Source: Prinsepia uniflora (taxonomy: Eukaryota; Streptophyta; Magnoliopsida; Rosales; Rosaceae). Taken from it: a stretch of DNA of 64,000 nucleotides. The notes under the pieces are model-generated. The model saw only the letters and a list, made by a program, of their open reading frames with translations, did no database searches and was not told the origin of the DNA. Each line of letters starts with the position of its first letter. The first letter of the stretch is position 1. A program made the translations under genes and the position numbers. Below are positions 10,961 to 23,181 of this stretch, in pieces. Location: the NCBI GenBank assembly GCA_032719365.1, contig CM064866.1, positions 10,025,781 through 10,089,780 on the forward strand. Direction: 5' to 3'.

Positions 10961-13900
10961 CAAATCCTCCCGGGATTAACGCGGGACGTGCCTGATCCCG
11001 TCTGACACAAAGTGTCAGACAAGGGAATTTCCGACTTTAGTCCACTCGGGGATTCAGAGTACGCCAGGATCCGGAGGAGGAGTGTGATGTCTCGGTCTCT
11101 GCTACAGCCCGCATCCGCGATCAACCTGAAGGACATTCAAAACATTAAAAGTTGTGAGTGGACAAAACAAAGAGTTTATAAAATCATTTTACAAAGATAC
11201 ATTTATGCCCTTCACTAAAAAACATGCATGCATTCGAAAACCATTTAATCAAATCATTTCTCAAACCAAATAAACCAGTAGGGCCTTGGCCCAAAACCGT
11301 AAATTAAGTACATGGGAACTCAGCCCAAAACCAGTACATATGGGTCTCAGCTCAAAACCGATAACAAAGGGGTCTCACCCCCAAACACCAATCCTCGGCA
11401 TCCCTGATGCCTGACATCCGAGATGTCATAATCACACCTGTCATGGTTCCAAGCTTCGCGTGCTACCCTGGGTCTCAAATCCCAAGTCTCCTCAGGGTCC
11501 ACCTAGTTCAATGTCTGCAGACCAATGACCCTCCTCGAGGGGAGGTTTTAACCTCTGGTAATCCCTGCTCCTGAGTCACTATATGGACCGGTCGCTCCGT
11601 GCAATGACCCCTCGCAGGAAAATGCCCTGTGACTACTCCAGGATACTACGAGACGTCTGGAGGAGACAACCCACCACTCTAGGATACTACAAGATGTCTG
11701 GAGGGTATCCGTTCATGAGGATGGTATACGAAAAAACATTTTCAAATCATCTCAAAACCGTTCAAAGGGCCTCACCCGGGTTTTCCATAAACCATCGTAA
11801 ATCCCAATATGGGTCCCTGACTCGAAATCACAAATGTAAACCAACGGGGCCTCAAGCCCGAAATCATGACTCAACTGGGCATCGTGCCCGATATCTCAAG
11901 GTCAGTCATGATTCCAATCGTAGTGATGTGTGCGACCATCCGTCCAGGACTGCTCTCAATCCTGGTATGTCGACGTGAACATATCAACTGACGCGAAAAC
12001 CTTTAGATCATGGTGCACCCATCACCGATTGATATCCTGGACCGTCAGCACTCGGAAGTCGATCCTCCATTGGCTGCATGACAACGGAACATGCATCGTG
12101 ACCTCTCGGGAAGGAACACATCCCAGTCCGGATACGAGCGTCGTATCATCCGTCGCCATGCACATAACACCCGCCGCGACCACGACTCAGACTCGTAGGT
12201 CATCATTAGGGCCACATGACCAAGATAAAACCAAATGGGTCTCATTCCCGATTCCTTGTTTCTAAATCCGAAATCATTTCATTGAAACCAACACAGAAAG
12301 TACAAACACATATAAGCACTGTATAAGGCCGAAAACTCGAAATACGTGAAAATACGTGAACACACAAAAATGCACTCATGGAATCACAAAACATGTTCAT
12401 AAAAGCATATAAAACATTTATGCATGCATCAATTTAGAAAACCAAAGTCCACTCACAGACCGTCCAAGCTGCCACCTCGATACGCGTACAAAACGGCTCT
12501 CCCAGGCCAATCGTCGTCACCGGGACTTCCAAACCTGTCCAAATCAAAATAGAAGGTTACTAACTACTTAAATAACCCTTCACTAAAGCCCCAAAATTTT
12601 CCGAAATTTTTAACTATTTTTAAAGTCTATCATAAACCTACAGACGCTCCGAAACCTATCGAAACGATGTCCGATCGATACGAAACCAGTCCCAAAATGT
12701 TCGTTACATCGAATAGATGATTTTTTGTGTGGGAAGCATCCCCAAAAAGTGGACCACACACCGGCAGAAGCCCCTGCGCGTGGGAGCCACGTGCCGCTAC
12801 AATTTTCTCATACCTTCAGCGAATTGGCCAATCCAGTTCGGTCCTGGACTGGCGTGACCGGTCCAAGGCTCTAATCCCCTCATTTTTCATCCAATTGGAT
12901 CCAATCCAATCCTAATCTCCATATTTCAAGATTTCCTATTTATTCACACAATTAGAATCAAGGAAAACCGTCCAAAATCTCTTGGTTCAACACACCCCTC
13001 ACGGTCCAGTTGTTCCAGTTTATCCCCTGGGCTACCCCACCGTCTTCCGTCGTCCAAGACCTCCCCTATACGTCCAATACAACTCAGAAACCACCCCCCA
13101 ATCACCATCTAACATCCTAGCATTCAAACCCACATTTTGAATTGTTAAAACAGAAGAGGGGCTCGGATTTACCTGGTCGTGGTGTCACCGCCGCCCACGG
13201 CGGCCCAATCATCAATCAGCCACTGTCCACTCCCTTACGACCTCATTCTCAGTCTCTCTAGGTCAGCAATCGAGCCAACATGGAGAGAGGGTGATGGTTG
13301 AACGAGATCGAGAATTTTGGGTTTGGTTTGGACGAACAAGAAAGGGGGAATGCATGTATGCAATCACAATGAGCAATGGATGAGTGACACTTGTCACTCA
13401 TCCATTGGGCCAATTCAAAATATTTGGGGCCCATTTAATGCCAAAGGGCATTCATCTCGTAAAACTTGCAATAGTTCCACGGAACTTCCATAAACCGTAA
13501 CTTTCTCGTCGAACGTCCGATTTCGACGTGCCGCCTATCTACGGACTTGTGACGTCCCGATCTACGTCATTGTCCTCGGCCATCAGACCTCCCGAGTCAA
13601 AAGTCAACTATTCACCCTCGTTCAGGGGCAAAATCTTAATTTCGCCTTGAACGTCTGTTAATCCTCGGCTAATCCCTAATTAGCCTCACTAATCCGCCAC
13701 TAGTCTTAAACTAATCCTTGAATTTGGGGATGGTTCATTACACCAAAGGTTGGGGCGACCCGACCAAAGGTTGGGGTGACTGTGGTAGCACGTGAGGCCC
13801 ACATGCAGAGGGCTTGGTTGGTGTGTGAGGGTGTGTTTGAGGGTTCCTCGAGGTGCAGTCAACATGACTTTTTATGTTTTCGATGTTACAAAAATTTTAG

Positions 13901-14770
13901 CTCAGGTTTCGAGTCAATCAAATGCTATCTCGGTGTATTTTTGGGTGTCCGAAGTGTTGCGTTATGTTTAAAGACAGATGATTTCTAGAATTTACGGAGA
14001 AGCGTGCAGCTCAGAATTGAACTGCGTGGATGGTGTGTGAGTGGGCATTTGTTTTATAATTTTGATGTATGCATAATTAAATTGTTTTAAATGTCTTATT
14101 GCATGACTTAAGTTGCAATGATTTGGGTATTGCTTTTGAGAAGATTTTCGGGTTTATAGAATGATTTTTGGGTGTGATTTTATGACAGTATTTGTGGAAA
14201 TTGTGTTTTGAGCTCAGGCTCGATTTGGAAATGGTCTTGAATTGGATTTGTAGTTAAAAATGTGTTTTAAAATGATGATTTGGCTATATGACTTGTGGAT
14301 AATAGTACGCATCTGGATTATGCAAGTGCAGTCCCCAGACGAGACTCGTATGTTGCGTGGGTGCATTTCTCGAGTTTGTATGTACGTCTGGATGTTGCGA
14401 GTGCAGTTCCTGGATGTGACTTGGATGTTTCGTGAGTGCAGATCCCAAGTTTGTCTACGCGTAGTGCTAATATGATATTACGATCAATGTTTTTAAATTG
14501 ATGATTGGGTGTGGTTAATTGTGATATTGTGCCCAGGTATTTTCACACAATTTGATGAACATGGATTTCGAAAAATGTGGGCCACATGCTTTTGATGATT
14601 TGTGGGTCCTACTGTTTATGACGTGATTTGATTTGAACTTCGGTTGCTTACATTTTACTTTATGCAAGCATGTTTTACGTTAGAGGGTAAAAGGTTAATT
14701 TTTATCAAACTATATTTTAAAATGCTTATTTTTATTCGCTCACACTTTTAATGATTTTTTTTACCCTCCA

Positions 14771-16563
14771 TGTAACGACCCGACAATTTGAGAAAAATAA
14801 ATTGAGCAAATTGAGAAGCAAAATGACAGTTTTGCCCCTATTAGGTTTAAAGTTGACTTTCTGACCTGGGTAATTTTTAATCATTCTACGGGGACCATTA
14901 CGAAGGTCTTGGATTCTTGAGTCTATAGAGATGAGGTATGTCAAAAACAGAGGTAGAATGGATTAGATACAGGTCAAAATTGATTAGGGGTATTATGGTA
15001 ATTTAAGTATAAAGGGTATTTTGGAAATTTGAATTATGAGATAAGGTGTGATGGTGACAAGTGTCAAGAGAAATCTGATCATTTCCCACCCATTCCCCCA
15101 CCGACTTACCTCTCATATATATATATATATACATATGTGTGTGTGCGCGCGCGCATGCACAAAAGAGGGGTTGTTCGGGTGGTGATGGCCGAAATGAAGA
15201 ATAACTACCAAAAACAACTCATGAAAGGAGAAAGAAGGGGATGGGTGAACTAAAGGAAGCCAGGAGAGAAAAATGAGAAGTGTGGTGAGGTAGGGACGAC
15301 CCAGCCCGTAATCATGAGCAAGCCCCAAGAACATTCAGTTCATGGTTTGTGACCTATCCAATAATTTTGAGGACATTTAGCCCATAACCAAGGATTTTAA
15401 CATGTTGTGTAGGACCCTTCGATCATGTTGAGACAGAAAGGGGATGTTTTGAACGGGGGAAAGTGAGAATCCTGGATTATGAGCCATGACCGAAAGATGG
15501 TAAGCTCGAACTGTGAGTTTAGGTAAGTATTTTTTTTCTTTTAATACCTTAGATCTCTTATTGGGTTTAAACTGATGACTTTTGGTGTTTCGCTTGTCAG
15601 AAATGGTCGAGGTATGACTAAGATACAACCGGGTTAGAATCGCGGGTTGAACGACCCGAAATCAAAAAAAGGGGTCGACCCGCTGGAGGTAAAAGGTGAC
15701 CATGTGCAGGTGCGTGGCCACCACGCGCATGGACCTTCCACCGACGTGTGAGGGCATGTGCGACAGTTTCTTGTGGTGCGATTAACGTGAAAGTTCTTCT
15801 TCATGAAATTATGAGTTTATTGGTACAAAGTTGGAGTTACGTAGTTGTCATTTGGGTACAATTTCAGACGTTCAACGTAATATTTTATATTAGATTATAT
15901 TCTTATATTCAGAATAATTAGAGGAACTTAAATAAGTTTAATTTGGACAATTAATCTTATTAGTTTTAGATATTATTATAATGGTAAATTATGTTGATTG
16001 GATTTTGAACTATTATGTGGATTTGTTACGGCTTTATTATAAAGTTAGCATAATGTATATATACTAAAGTGGAATTATATTATGGAAAAATAAAAGGACT
16101 TAAACTTAAAGTTTATACGGTTATGGATGGTTATTGACAGAAATTTAAGATGGACTGAAATATGTGAAAAAGAGAGATATTGAAGAATATAGTTAAATGG
16201 TTGATGTATATGAATATATTGTTATATGTATTTAAAGATTGTATTTGAGTATGAATAAATCTATGATAATAAGAGAAATTTTGGAAGTGTGGAAGAAATA
16301 TTTAGCTATGGACTTGCACATGCGACTATTATTACGTTAATTTAATATCTAATAATGAAATTGTTTGAACTAGTAACTCCACTACTTGTCGGGGTTAAGT
16401 GGGTTGGATGTAGATGGTACCCCGCAATAGATGGATTTTGTATGGTTAATGTGTCAAGTGAGATTAAGAATAAAAAATAGGAAAATCACTTGTCTGACAA
16501 GAGTCGTCAGACAGGAGCAGGATCAGCTTAAGTTTCAAGGAAATCTATGGATGGGCCCTGTCA
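14771..16563 (+). mobile_element. Solo LTR C (gypsy, plus orientation), TSD CTCCA/CTCTA
   Basis: It starts TGTAACGACCCGACAATTTG and ends GATGGGCCCTGTCA, 1793 bp long. The flanks are CTCCA (14766-14770) and CTCTA (16564-16568), a target duplication with one C-to-T change. Removing it restores TTACCCTCCA next to AGGCCATGGCA. That junction parallels TAACCCTCTAAGGCCATGGCA at about 33673-33694, confirming the boundaries. No gene lies inside. A mixed AT/GT/GC dinucleotide tract lies at 15115-15157. Confidence 0.8.
15115..15157. repeat. Compound microsatellite (TA)n(TG)n(CG)n
   Basis: A run of TA repeats passes into TGTGTGTG and then GCGCGCGC, ending ATGCAC. Confidence 0.9.
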
Positions 16564-18039
16564 CTCTAGGCCATGGCACAAAGATCAAGGATGATTGACA
16601 TAATCTGTCCCAAAAATACCTTGGAAACCGCGTCCAGTCCTGCTACCGTCTGACAAATATCCTAAAATACTGAAATTACCCTAGAACTTGTCAAACAATG
16701 GATATTCAAACATCCTTCTTATTATTCATGTCGCTGCCTCTCATTCAACCCCATATTTTGTGCCATAACCTTGGAGGGTAACAAAGCCACAAAAATGTGT
16801 GAGTGGAAAAAAATAAATATTTTAAAAATATAGTTCGAAAACAACTAGCATTTACTCTCCGTTTTATAAAACTATGCATGCATACAAAAACCATTAACTT
16901 TCGATTAACACAAAACATAGTTTATGACCTCGAAATGCGTGAAAAAATTCCATAAGTCATCAACAACACTAAACTGTCAAAAGCATCAGTAAACTGATAC
17001 AATCATCAATAAGTCATCATAATAGTGTACACAAAGCCAACACAACAATCACACGTCAACGGTTTATATCCAACATCACCCGCAGAAATCACTCATAACC
17101 AATCCATCCATATGCAATATATCAATTACCATAACCACTGAACTAGCGGTAGGCACATCACTCACTCAGGAATCAGAGTTCAGCTTGACGTCCGAGGCAC
17201 ATCACTCACTTGGTTGTGTGTGATTTCCGTGCTAGCTTTGTGTTGACTGTTATGGTGACTTGTCTGATGATTGCATTGGATTATTGATGCTTTTGACGGT
17301 TAAATGATGCTTTTAACATGAGGATTCTTTACATGTATTTCGAGAACACGAATTATGTTTTTGATTTAATCAAAATGAAATGATTTTTCGTATGCATGTA
17401 TAGTTTTAGAAAACAAAGAGTAAATGACATGACCCACCCCCAATTCCTCGGGATTAAGGACTAAGTCATGCTCCCCTCTAACTTACGCGTGACACGAAGG
17501 CTAAACCGACGTCCAACCTCCATGTAACACGTAAGCCAGACAAGGGATTTTCCAAAGGATCGTCCACAAGTTCTGGATTTCCTAGAGCGCGCAGAATCTA
17601 CTGTGGATCACGTGTGTGATGTCTTCATCTCTCTCTACCAACAGTCTGCACCATGTCAACCTGGAGGGTATCAAAAAAACATAAAAGATTGTGAGTGGAC
17701 AAAAATAAACAATACGTTCTGAAAACAGGTTATAGAAAAGTACATTTATACCCTCCACGGAAAAAAACAATGCATGCATATGAAAATCATTCCATAAAAC
17801 CATTTCATATCTATGATAAGAAAACCATCAATGAAAACTGGAATCATTTCTTTTTCTTAATCTGTAACTCAAATCTAGAGCGTCAGCCCAAAATCATAAA
17901 TCTTCATCAAAGTACGGGAACTCAGCCCAAAACTCATAAAATTCAAATCATCTGGGCCATTGCCCAAAACATCTGAAAACCAGTGAAAAACTAGTGAAAA
18001 ACATCAATCAATCGAGTTGCTGGATCTCAAGTGCGCCTG

Positions 18040-21000
18040 TGTAACGACCGTCCCGAATTCCGGGATTAGTTTAGTGACTAATCTTGATTAGTGAGGTTGA
18101 TCGGTGGTTAGTTGGGCGAAATCGGACAAAATGTGCAAAATGATCGTTTTGCCCCTAGTCGTGGGCAAAATGTTGACTTTTTGATCGGGCAGTCAAACGG
18201 ACTTTGACCGATGACCGTGACGTAGTTCGGGACGTCACGAGTTCATAGACAGGCGACACGTTCGATTCTGAAATTCGAGGAGAAAGTTATGATGTTCAGA
18301 AGTTGAGGGGCATTTTGGTAATTTGGCATAGTAGGGGCCAAATGTTGACTTTTTGACCGGGAGGTCCAATGGACGAGGGCTAAGGACCGTTACGTAGGTC
18401 TCATCGATGCGAATCCAATGACAGGCGGCATGCCGAAATCGGAGTTCCGACGACGAAGTTATGGTCACGGGAACGAATTAACGAACCGAGGCTTCGATTA
18501 AAATAATATTAAAATAATGAATAGTAACTGATGACTGTGCACACCTGGATGAGTGACAAGTGTCACCCATCCCCTAATCTAAGCCCCAAAACCAGCTCCA
18601 TGTTTCCCTCCCAACATAATCATTCCTATATCATCATCATCACCATTAGCCTAAATTAATCATCCATTAATCCTCTTTGTTCCTCTAAACCGTAAGCAAC
18701 TGCAAAACAGAGAGAGTGTGTGAGCTGGGGGAATTGGCTGCTTTCCCACGGCAGAATTGAGAGAATTGAGAGACTAAGAAGATTGAATTAATTAATGGGG
18801 AAACACGAGCGACAGTGAGGGAGCTGGGAAATCAAAATCGAAAATTTAGAAATTTTGGGGGGAAAATTCAATTGTTGAGATTTGAGCATTGTGGCTCGAA
18901 ATTGGGCTTGATTCTAACTTCCTGGGATTGAGACGAGTGAAACCCAACGAAAATTGAGGAGAATTGGGGTCGAATTGAGGAAGAACAGAAGGAATGAGGT
19001 CTCTGAAATTTCGACCTTGAGTCGAAGAATTTGAGGCTTTGATTGATGAAATTGAACTGAGGATTTTGTTCCTAAGGATCCCACGATGCTTCTGGAAGGA
19101 TAAATTGAAGAAAATCGATGGCTTTTGGCTCTGAACAGACCTGGTAACAGTAAGGAAAATTCGAGTTTGAGTCGTGATCATTGAGTGATCAAACGATGTA
19201 ATTGATGTGGGGAAACAGTTTCTCATGGTCCAATGATGCTTCTGGGTGCATCAATTGGAAGAAATCAGAAGCCATTTACGGAATTCGATGAATGCACAGT
19301 ACCTGGGTGTTCTTCATTGTTCATCGTGGAATCAATGGATTTTAGGTAAGTGATTGTGTAATTGATGTTACGGACCTTTAATTGGACTTAAAACAAAGCT
19401 AACTGAATGATCAATTGAAGTAATTAAGGCTGAATTGATAGGAAACCAACCGGGTCATCTCGCTGGCAAAAGGACTCGTTTATCAGTTAAACGGGTAAGG
19501 ACGATGACACTGTAGCAGGCGCGTGGGTTTCACGCGCAGCCACTCACGGCGGCGCGTGACGGCGCGTGGGCACGAATCTCGAGGTGAGGTCAACTTGACT
19601 TATGTCCTATTTAATGTAACGAACATTTTGGGATTGGTTTCGTGTCGATCGGACACCATCTCGATATTGTTCGAGACGTCCGAAGGTTTTAAATCAAGTT
19701 TAAAAATAGTTAAAAATTCGGAAAAATTACGGGACTTTGATGGGATGTTAATGAAGAGGTTAGTGACCCTCTAATGTGATTTGGACAGGATTGAGAGTCC
19801 CGGTGATAGTGGTGTGGCCCGGGAAGGCCTATGGCACGCGTATTGAGGCGTATCGTTAAACGGTCTGTGAGTGGACTTTGGTTTTATAAATTCTATGCAT
19901 GCTTAACTATTTTATATGGATTATGATTGTGATTGTATGTTGTTGATTTGGATGTTGGTAAACTATACGGTTTCACGTATTTCGAGGTGATTTACGTGCT
20001 TGCACGTAAATCGAGATTTTTCCTGTTTTGCACGGATTTTCCATGTTTATGGTCTTGGATAAGATTTGATGAAATGATTTTAAAATTGGAAAGATAAACT
20101 CGGGCTTGAGGCGCACTTGTTTGGAAATCTCGGACTTGGAGTCCAATTAAGTACGTAATCGGGCCAGGGGCCCAATTGCTTTATGAAATCGGGTCAGGGT
20201 CCCAGTTGTTAAGAAATCGGGCTGAGACCCATTTGAGTGATATTATCGGGCCAGGGGCCCAGTTGATTTACAAATCGGGTCGTGGGCCCAGTTGGTTTAC
20301 AATCGGGCCGTGGGCCCAGTTGGTTTACAAATCGGGTCGTGGGCCCAGTAGTTACAAAATCGGGCATGAGGCCCAGTTGGGGTATAAATGTGATGTCGGG
20401 TCTGGGACCCTATGTTAATAAATGTGATTTCAGGTCTGGGACCCTATGTTTAATAAATGTGATTTCGGGTCAGGGACCCTAAATGGAATTGTGATGTTTT
20501 ATGGAGATTTCGGGCAGGGCCCATTATAATGTTGTGAAATGATTTAATAAAACTGTTTTCCATATACCATCTGGATACAAGGATATATGATGGTCTCCCC
20601 CAGGTGTCTGGGACACTGGGGAAGTCACGGTGCATTGCCTGCGAGGGATCATTGTACGGAGTTACTGGACCGTATAATGATTCAGGAGCAGGATTGCTAT
20701 GATTGACGTCAGGGACGTCAGACATCTGTGATGTCAGAGATATGGACCCGGAGAGACCCCAGGCAGCACGCGTAGCTTATTATACCGTGAGATATGACGT
20801 CTGGGACGTCAAGCGTCTGGGATGCTGGTGATGGTAATGGTAAATATGGATTAATGAATCTATGAAATGGCTTTTCGGTTGGATTTGTGTTTTGTGGTAA
20901 AAATGGACTATTGGTTATGTTATGGTATTTCGGGTCGAGGACCCTAAATGGTTTTGGATTTATGGATTTATGTTTATGGCTTTGGGCGGTGGCCCACATG

Positions 21001-21428
21001 GTTTTAATATGTCTGGTAGTGGTATTCCACAGTTTTGGGCTGAGTTCCCACACTTGGTTTTAAGTTAACGGTTTTTGGGCTAAGGCCCTAATGTCTTGGT
21101 TGAACAAACGTTTTGGTTACTGGTTTTCGTGGCATGCATACGTTTTTATTGGAGGGCATAAATGTCTTATAATTGTGTTTACTAAACTTAATGATTTTCG
21201 TCCACTCACAGCTTTTGGTTTTTAATGCCCTTCAGGTTGATCACGGATGCGACTGCAGCAGAGACTGGGACATTGCACGCCTCCTCCATCGATCCTTGCG
21301 CACTCTGGAAGCCCCGTTTGGGCAGTGACTGTTGGTTATCCCTTGTCTGACACCCCTTGTTGGACGGGAGCAGGGCACATTCCACGATAATCCCCGCCGG
21401 GGGGGGGGGATTGGGTTGGGTCCTTTCA
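18040..21428 (+). mobile_element. Solo LTR E (gypsy, plus orientation), TSD GCCTG
   Basis: It is 3389 bp long, starts TGTAACGACCGTCCCG and ends TTGGGTCCTTTCA. The TSD GCCTG lies at 18035-18039 and 21429-21433. Landmarks in order are: the GGATGAGTGACA palindrome (18547-18572, one mismatch), a GC-rich CGCGTGGG/CACGCGC block (about 19517-19570), GTAACGAACATTTTGGG (about 19616), CTGTGAGTGGAC with ATGCATGC (19865-19902), a hairpin array (20131-20522), then GCATGCAT (21132-21139) and GTCCACTCACAG (21200-21211). No gene was seen. It is closely related to L (56915-59769). Confidence 0.9.
20131..20522 (+). repeat. Array of about 13 short GC-rich hairpins at about 29-bp spacing
   Basis: Units of the form GGGYY-N3-5-RRCCC start at 20161, 20191, 20219, 20248, 20277, 20305, 20334, 20362, 20398, 20433, 20467 and 20512, preceded by GGACTTGGAGTCC at about 20132. 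Spacing is 28-30 bp for the first eight and longer after that. Paired changes keep the stems: GGGCC..GGCCC, GGGTC..GGACCC and GGACT..AGTCC. The linkers are AT-rich and related (AGTTGRTTTACAAATC). Confidence 0.85.
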
Positions 21429-23181
21429 GCCTGAGTCTTTAAACTCAAAACACATGCGCATAATCAGGCCTTCCCGGGATATCAACGAGTCTTTAAACTC
21501 AAAACACAATCAACAGGCCTCGGGGGATATTACAATAACCGAGTCTTTAAACTCAAAACATATCAATCCAGAGCCCTCCCCCGTCAATCAACCGAGTCTT
21601 TAAACTCAAAACCAGATCCAGCCATTTTTCGGGTCTTTAAACCCAAAACTAGTTTTCAACGGGTCTTTAAACCCAAAACCATTTGAAAATCATAGAAAAT
21701 TCATATTCGAATTCGCAATAATGATTCCGTAAGCTAGCATCCGGAACCATCATCCCCAACCCAAATTCAAAATTTCTCTTTCAAGTTTCAAAACCATCTC
21801 AAGAATCATCTTTTCAAAATCCGATTCCAAAATCGAAATCTCGTTTATCGAAATCACATGATCAGGGCTTCAAGCCCGAAATCACTTTCCAAAATCCATG
21901 ACAAATCATTGAAATCAAATCGTATTTCCAATCTTAGAATCAAATCATTAAAACCATCATCAAACCATAGTAGAAAATCATATATCGTAAAACGTGCAAT
22001 TTAGTAAATATCTCGAAATACGTGCAAAACCTTAAATCATCAGGATCATAATCATAAACATAGAAATCACTTATAGAAAACATATAAAAAATTTATGCAT
22101 GCATCATAAGTTAGAAAGCAAAGTCCACTCACAGACCATTCACATCGCCGCCTCGATACACGTGCAATTACGCTTTCCCGGCTAATCCACTATCACCGGC
22201 TTTCCCGAACCTGTCCAAATCCCATAATAAGGTCACTAACTACTTTATTAAGCTTCTACTAAATCCCCGTAATTTTTTCGAATTTTTAACTATTTTTAAA
22301 TGAGCCCTAAAACCTTCGGACATCCCGAAACATATGGAGACGATGTCCGATCGACTCAAAACCATTGGCAAAATGTTCGTTACATCGAATACGTTAAAAG
22401 TCGTGTTGGAAATTTACCCAATAGGTGAGCCACGCGCCCTCACGCGCCGCCCAAAGAATCTGCGCATGGGAGCCACGCGCCCACTGTTCACTATCTTCAA
22501 GCTGCGATCGATCGGTTCAGCAGGCCGGCTGGTTCAACTGAATCGGTGTGCGCGGTTCGACACCGGTTTTCATCCTATTTTAATCCGATTTCGATCTTAT
22601 TCATTCCTAAATACTGGTCTCAATCTTTCCAATCAATTTAGAACCCAAAACCAAGAACTTGTCATCTAGAATTTACCTCTGAAAACTCGAAGGATGAACC
22701 GACCATGTCCTCCACCATGTTCTTTCTGTTTCCGGCCACCTCCCGTCGTGGTTTCTATCCCCATACATCCCTTGTAACCTCCAAATCGTAGTCCAAATTA
22801 CAGAATCGGTCAAAAGCGTCTAAAACCACAAACACCATTTTCGAATTTAAACAAAGACTCACGGGTTTCCTAGCTTACCTTCCTCCTCCGCCGTCGTAAC
22901 CACGACCTGTGGCTTCCACTCTCATCGTCGTAACTTCTCCTTTCTTTTTTATTCAGAAACTATGAGCAGAAGATGTCGTTTGAAAGGTTGAATGGATTGG
23001 GTTTCACGATCACACACGGTTTCTGTTTTTCACGGCTTAGGGCCACCGTCCACGGCAGCCGTCACGGCACGCCACCTCAACCGTCACTCTGCTTCTCCCA
23101 CTTCCTTTCATCAATCACAAGTAGTCATCACCTATGTTGAGAGAGTTAATGGAATTGGTTCTCACGATCAAACTCTGTCTC

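Larger units (their letters stand above)
10208..13742 (-). mobile_element. Solo LTR B (gypsy, minus orientation), TSD CCAAA, holding Cassandra
   Basis: The ends are TGCCAGGACCC and GGTTCATTACA. The target duplication CCAAA lies at 10203-10207 and 13743-13747. Without the Cassandra insertion the LTR is about 2.8 kb. The order of landmarks follows the other long LTRs read in reverse: a GTCTGACAC/GTGTCAGAC stem-loop at 11000-11020, CATGCATGC at about 11224 and 12418, CCACTCACAGACCG at about 12450, the TTCGTTACATCGAATAG block at about 12700, and the GGATGAGTGACA palindrome at 13378. It has no genes. Short frames in it are chance. Confidence 0.85.

Noticed and set aside
10115..10963. 282-codon open frame on the minus strand
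   Set aside because: It runs across both Cassandra LTRs and repeats itself with their 402-bp period. It is the complement of 5S-derived repeats, not a gene.
11583..12265. 131- and 111-codon open frames in LTR B
   Set aside because: They fall in non-coding LTR sequence, show no domain and overlap in different frames.
20131..20522. CRISPR-like array
   Set aside because: The regular 29-bp spacing recalls CRISPR, but repeats are degenerate, linkers are related to one another, the DNA is a plant LTR and no cas genes exist.
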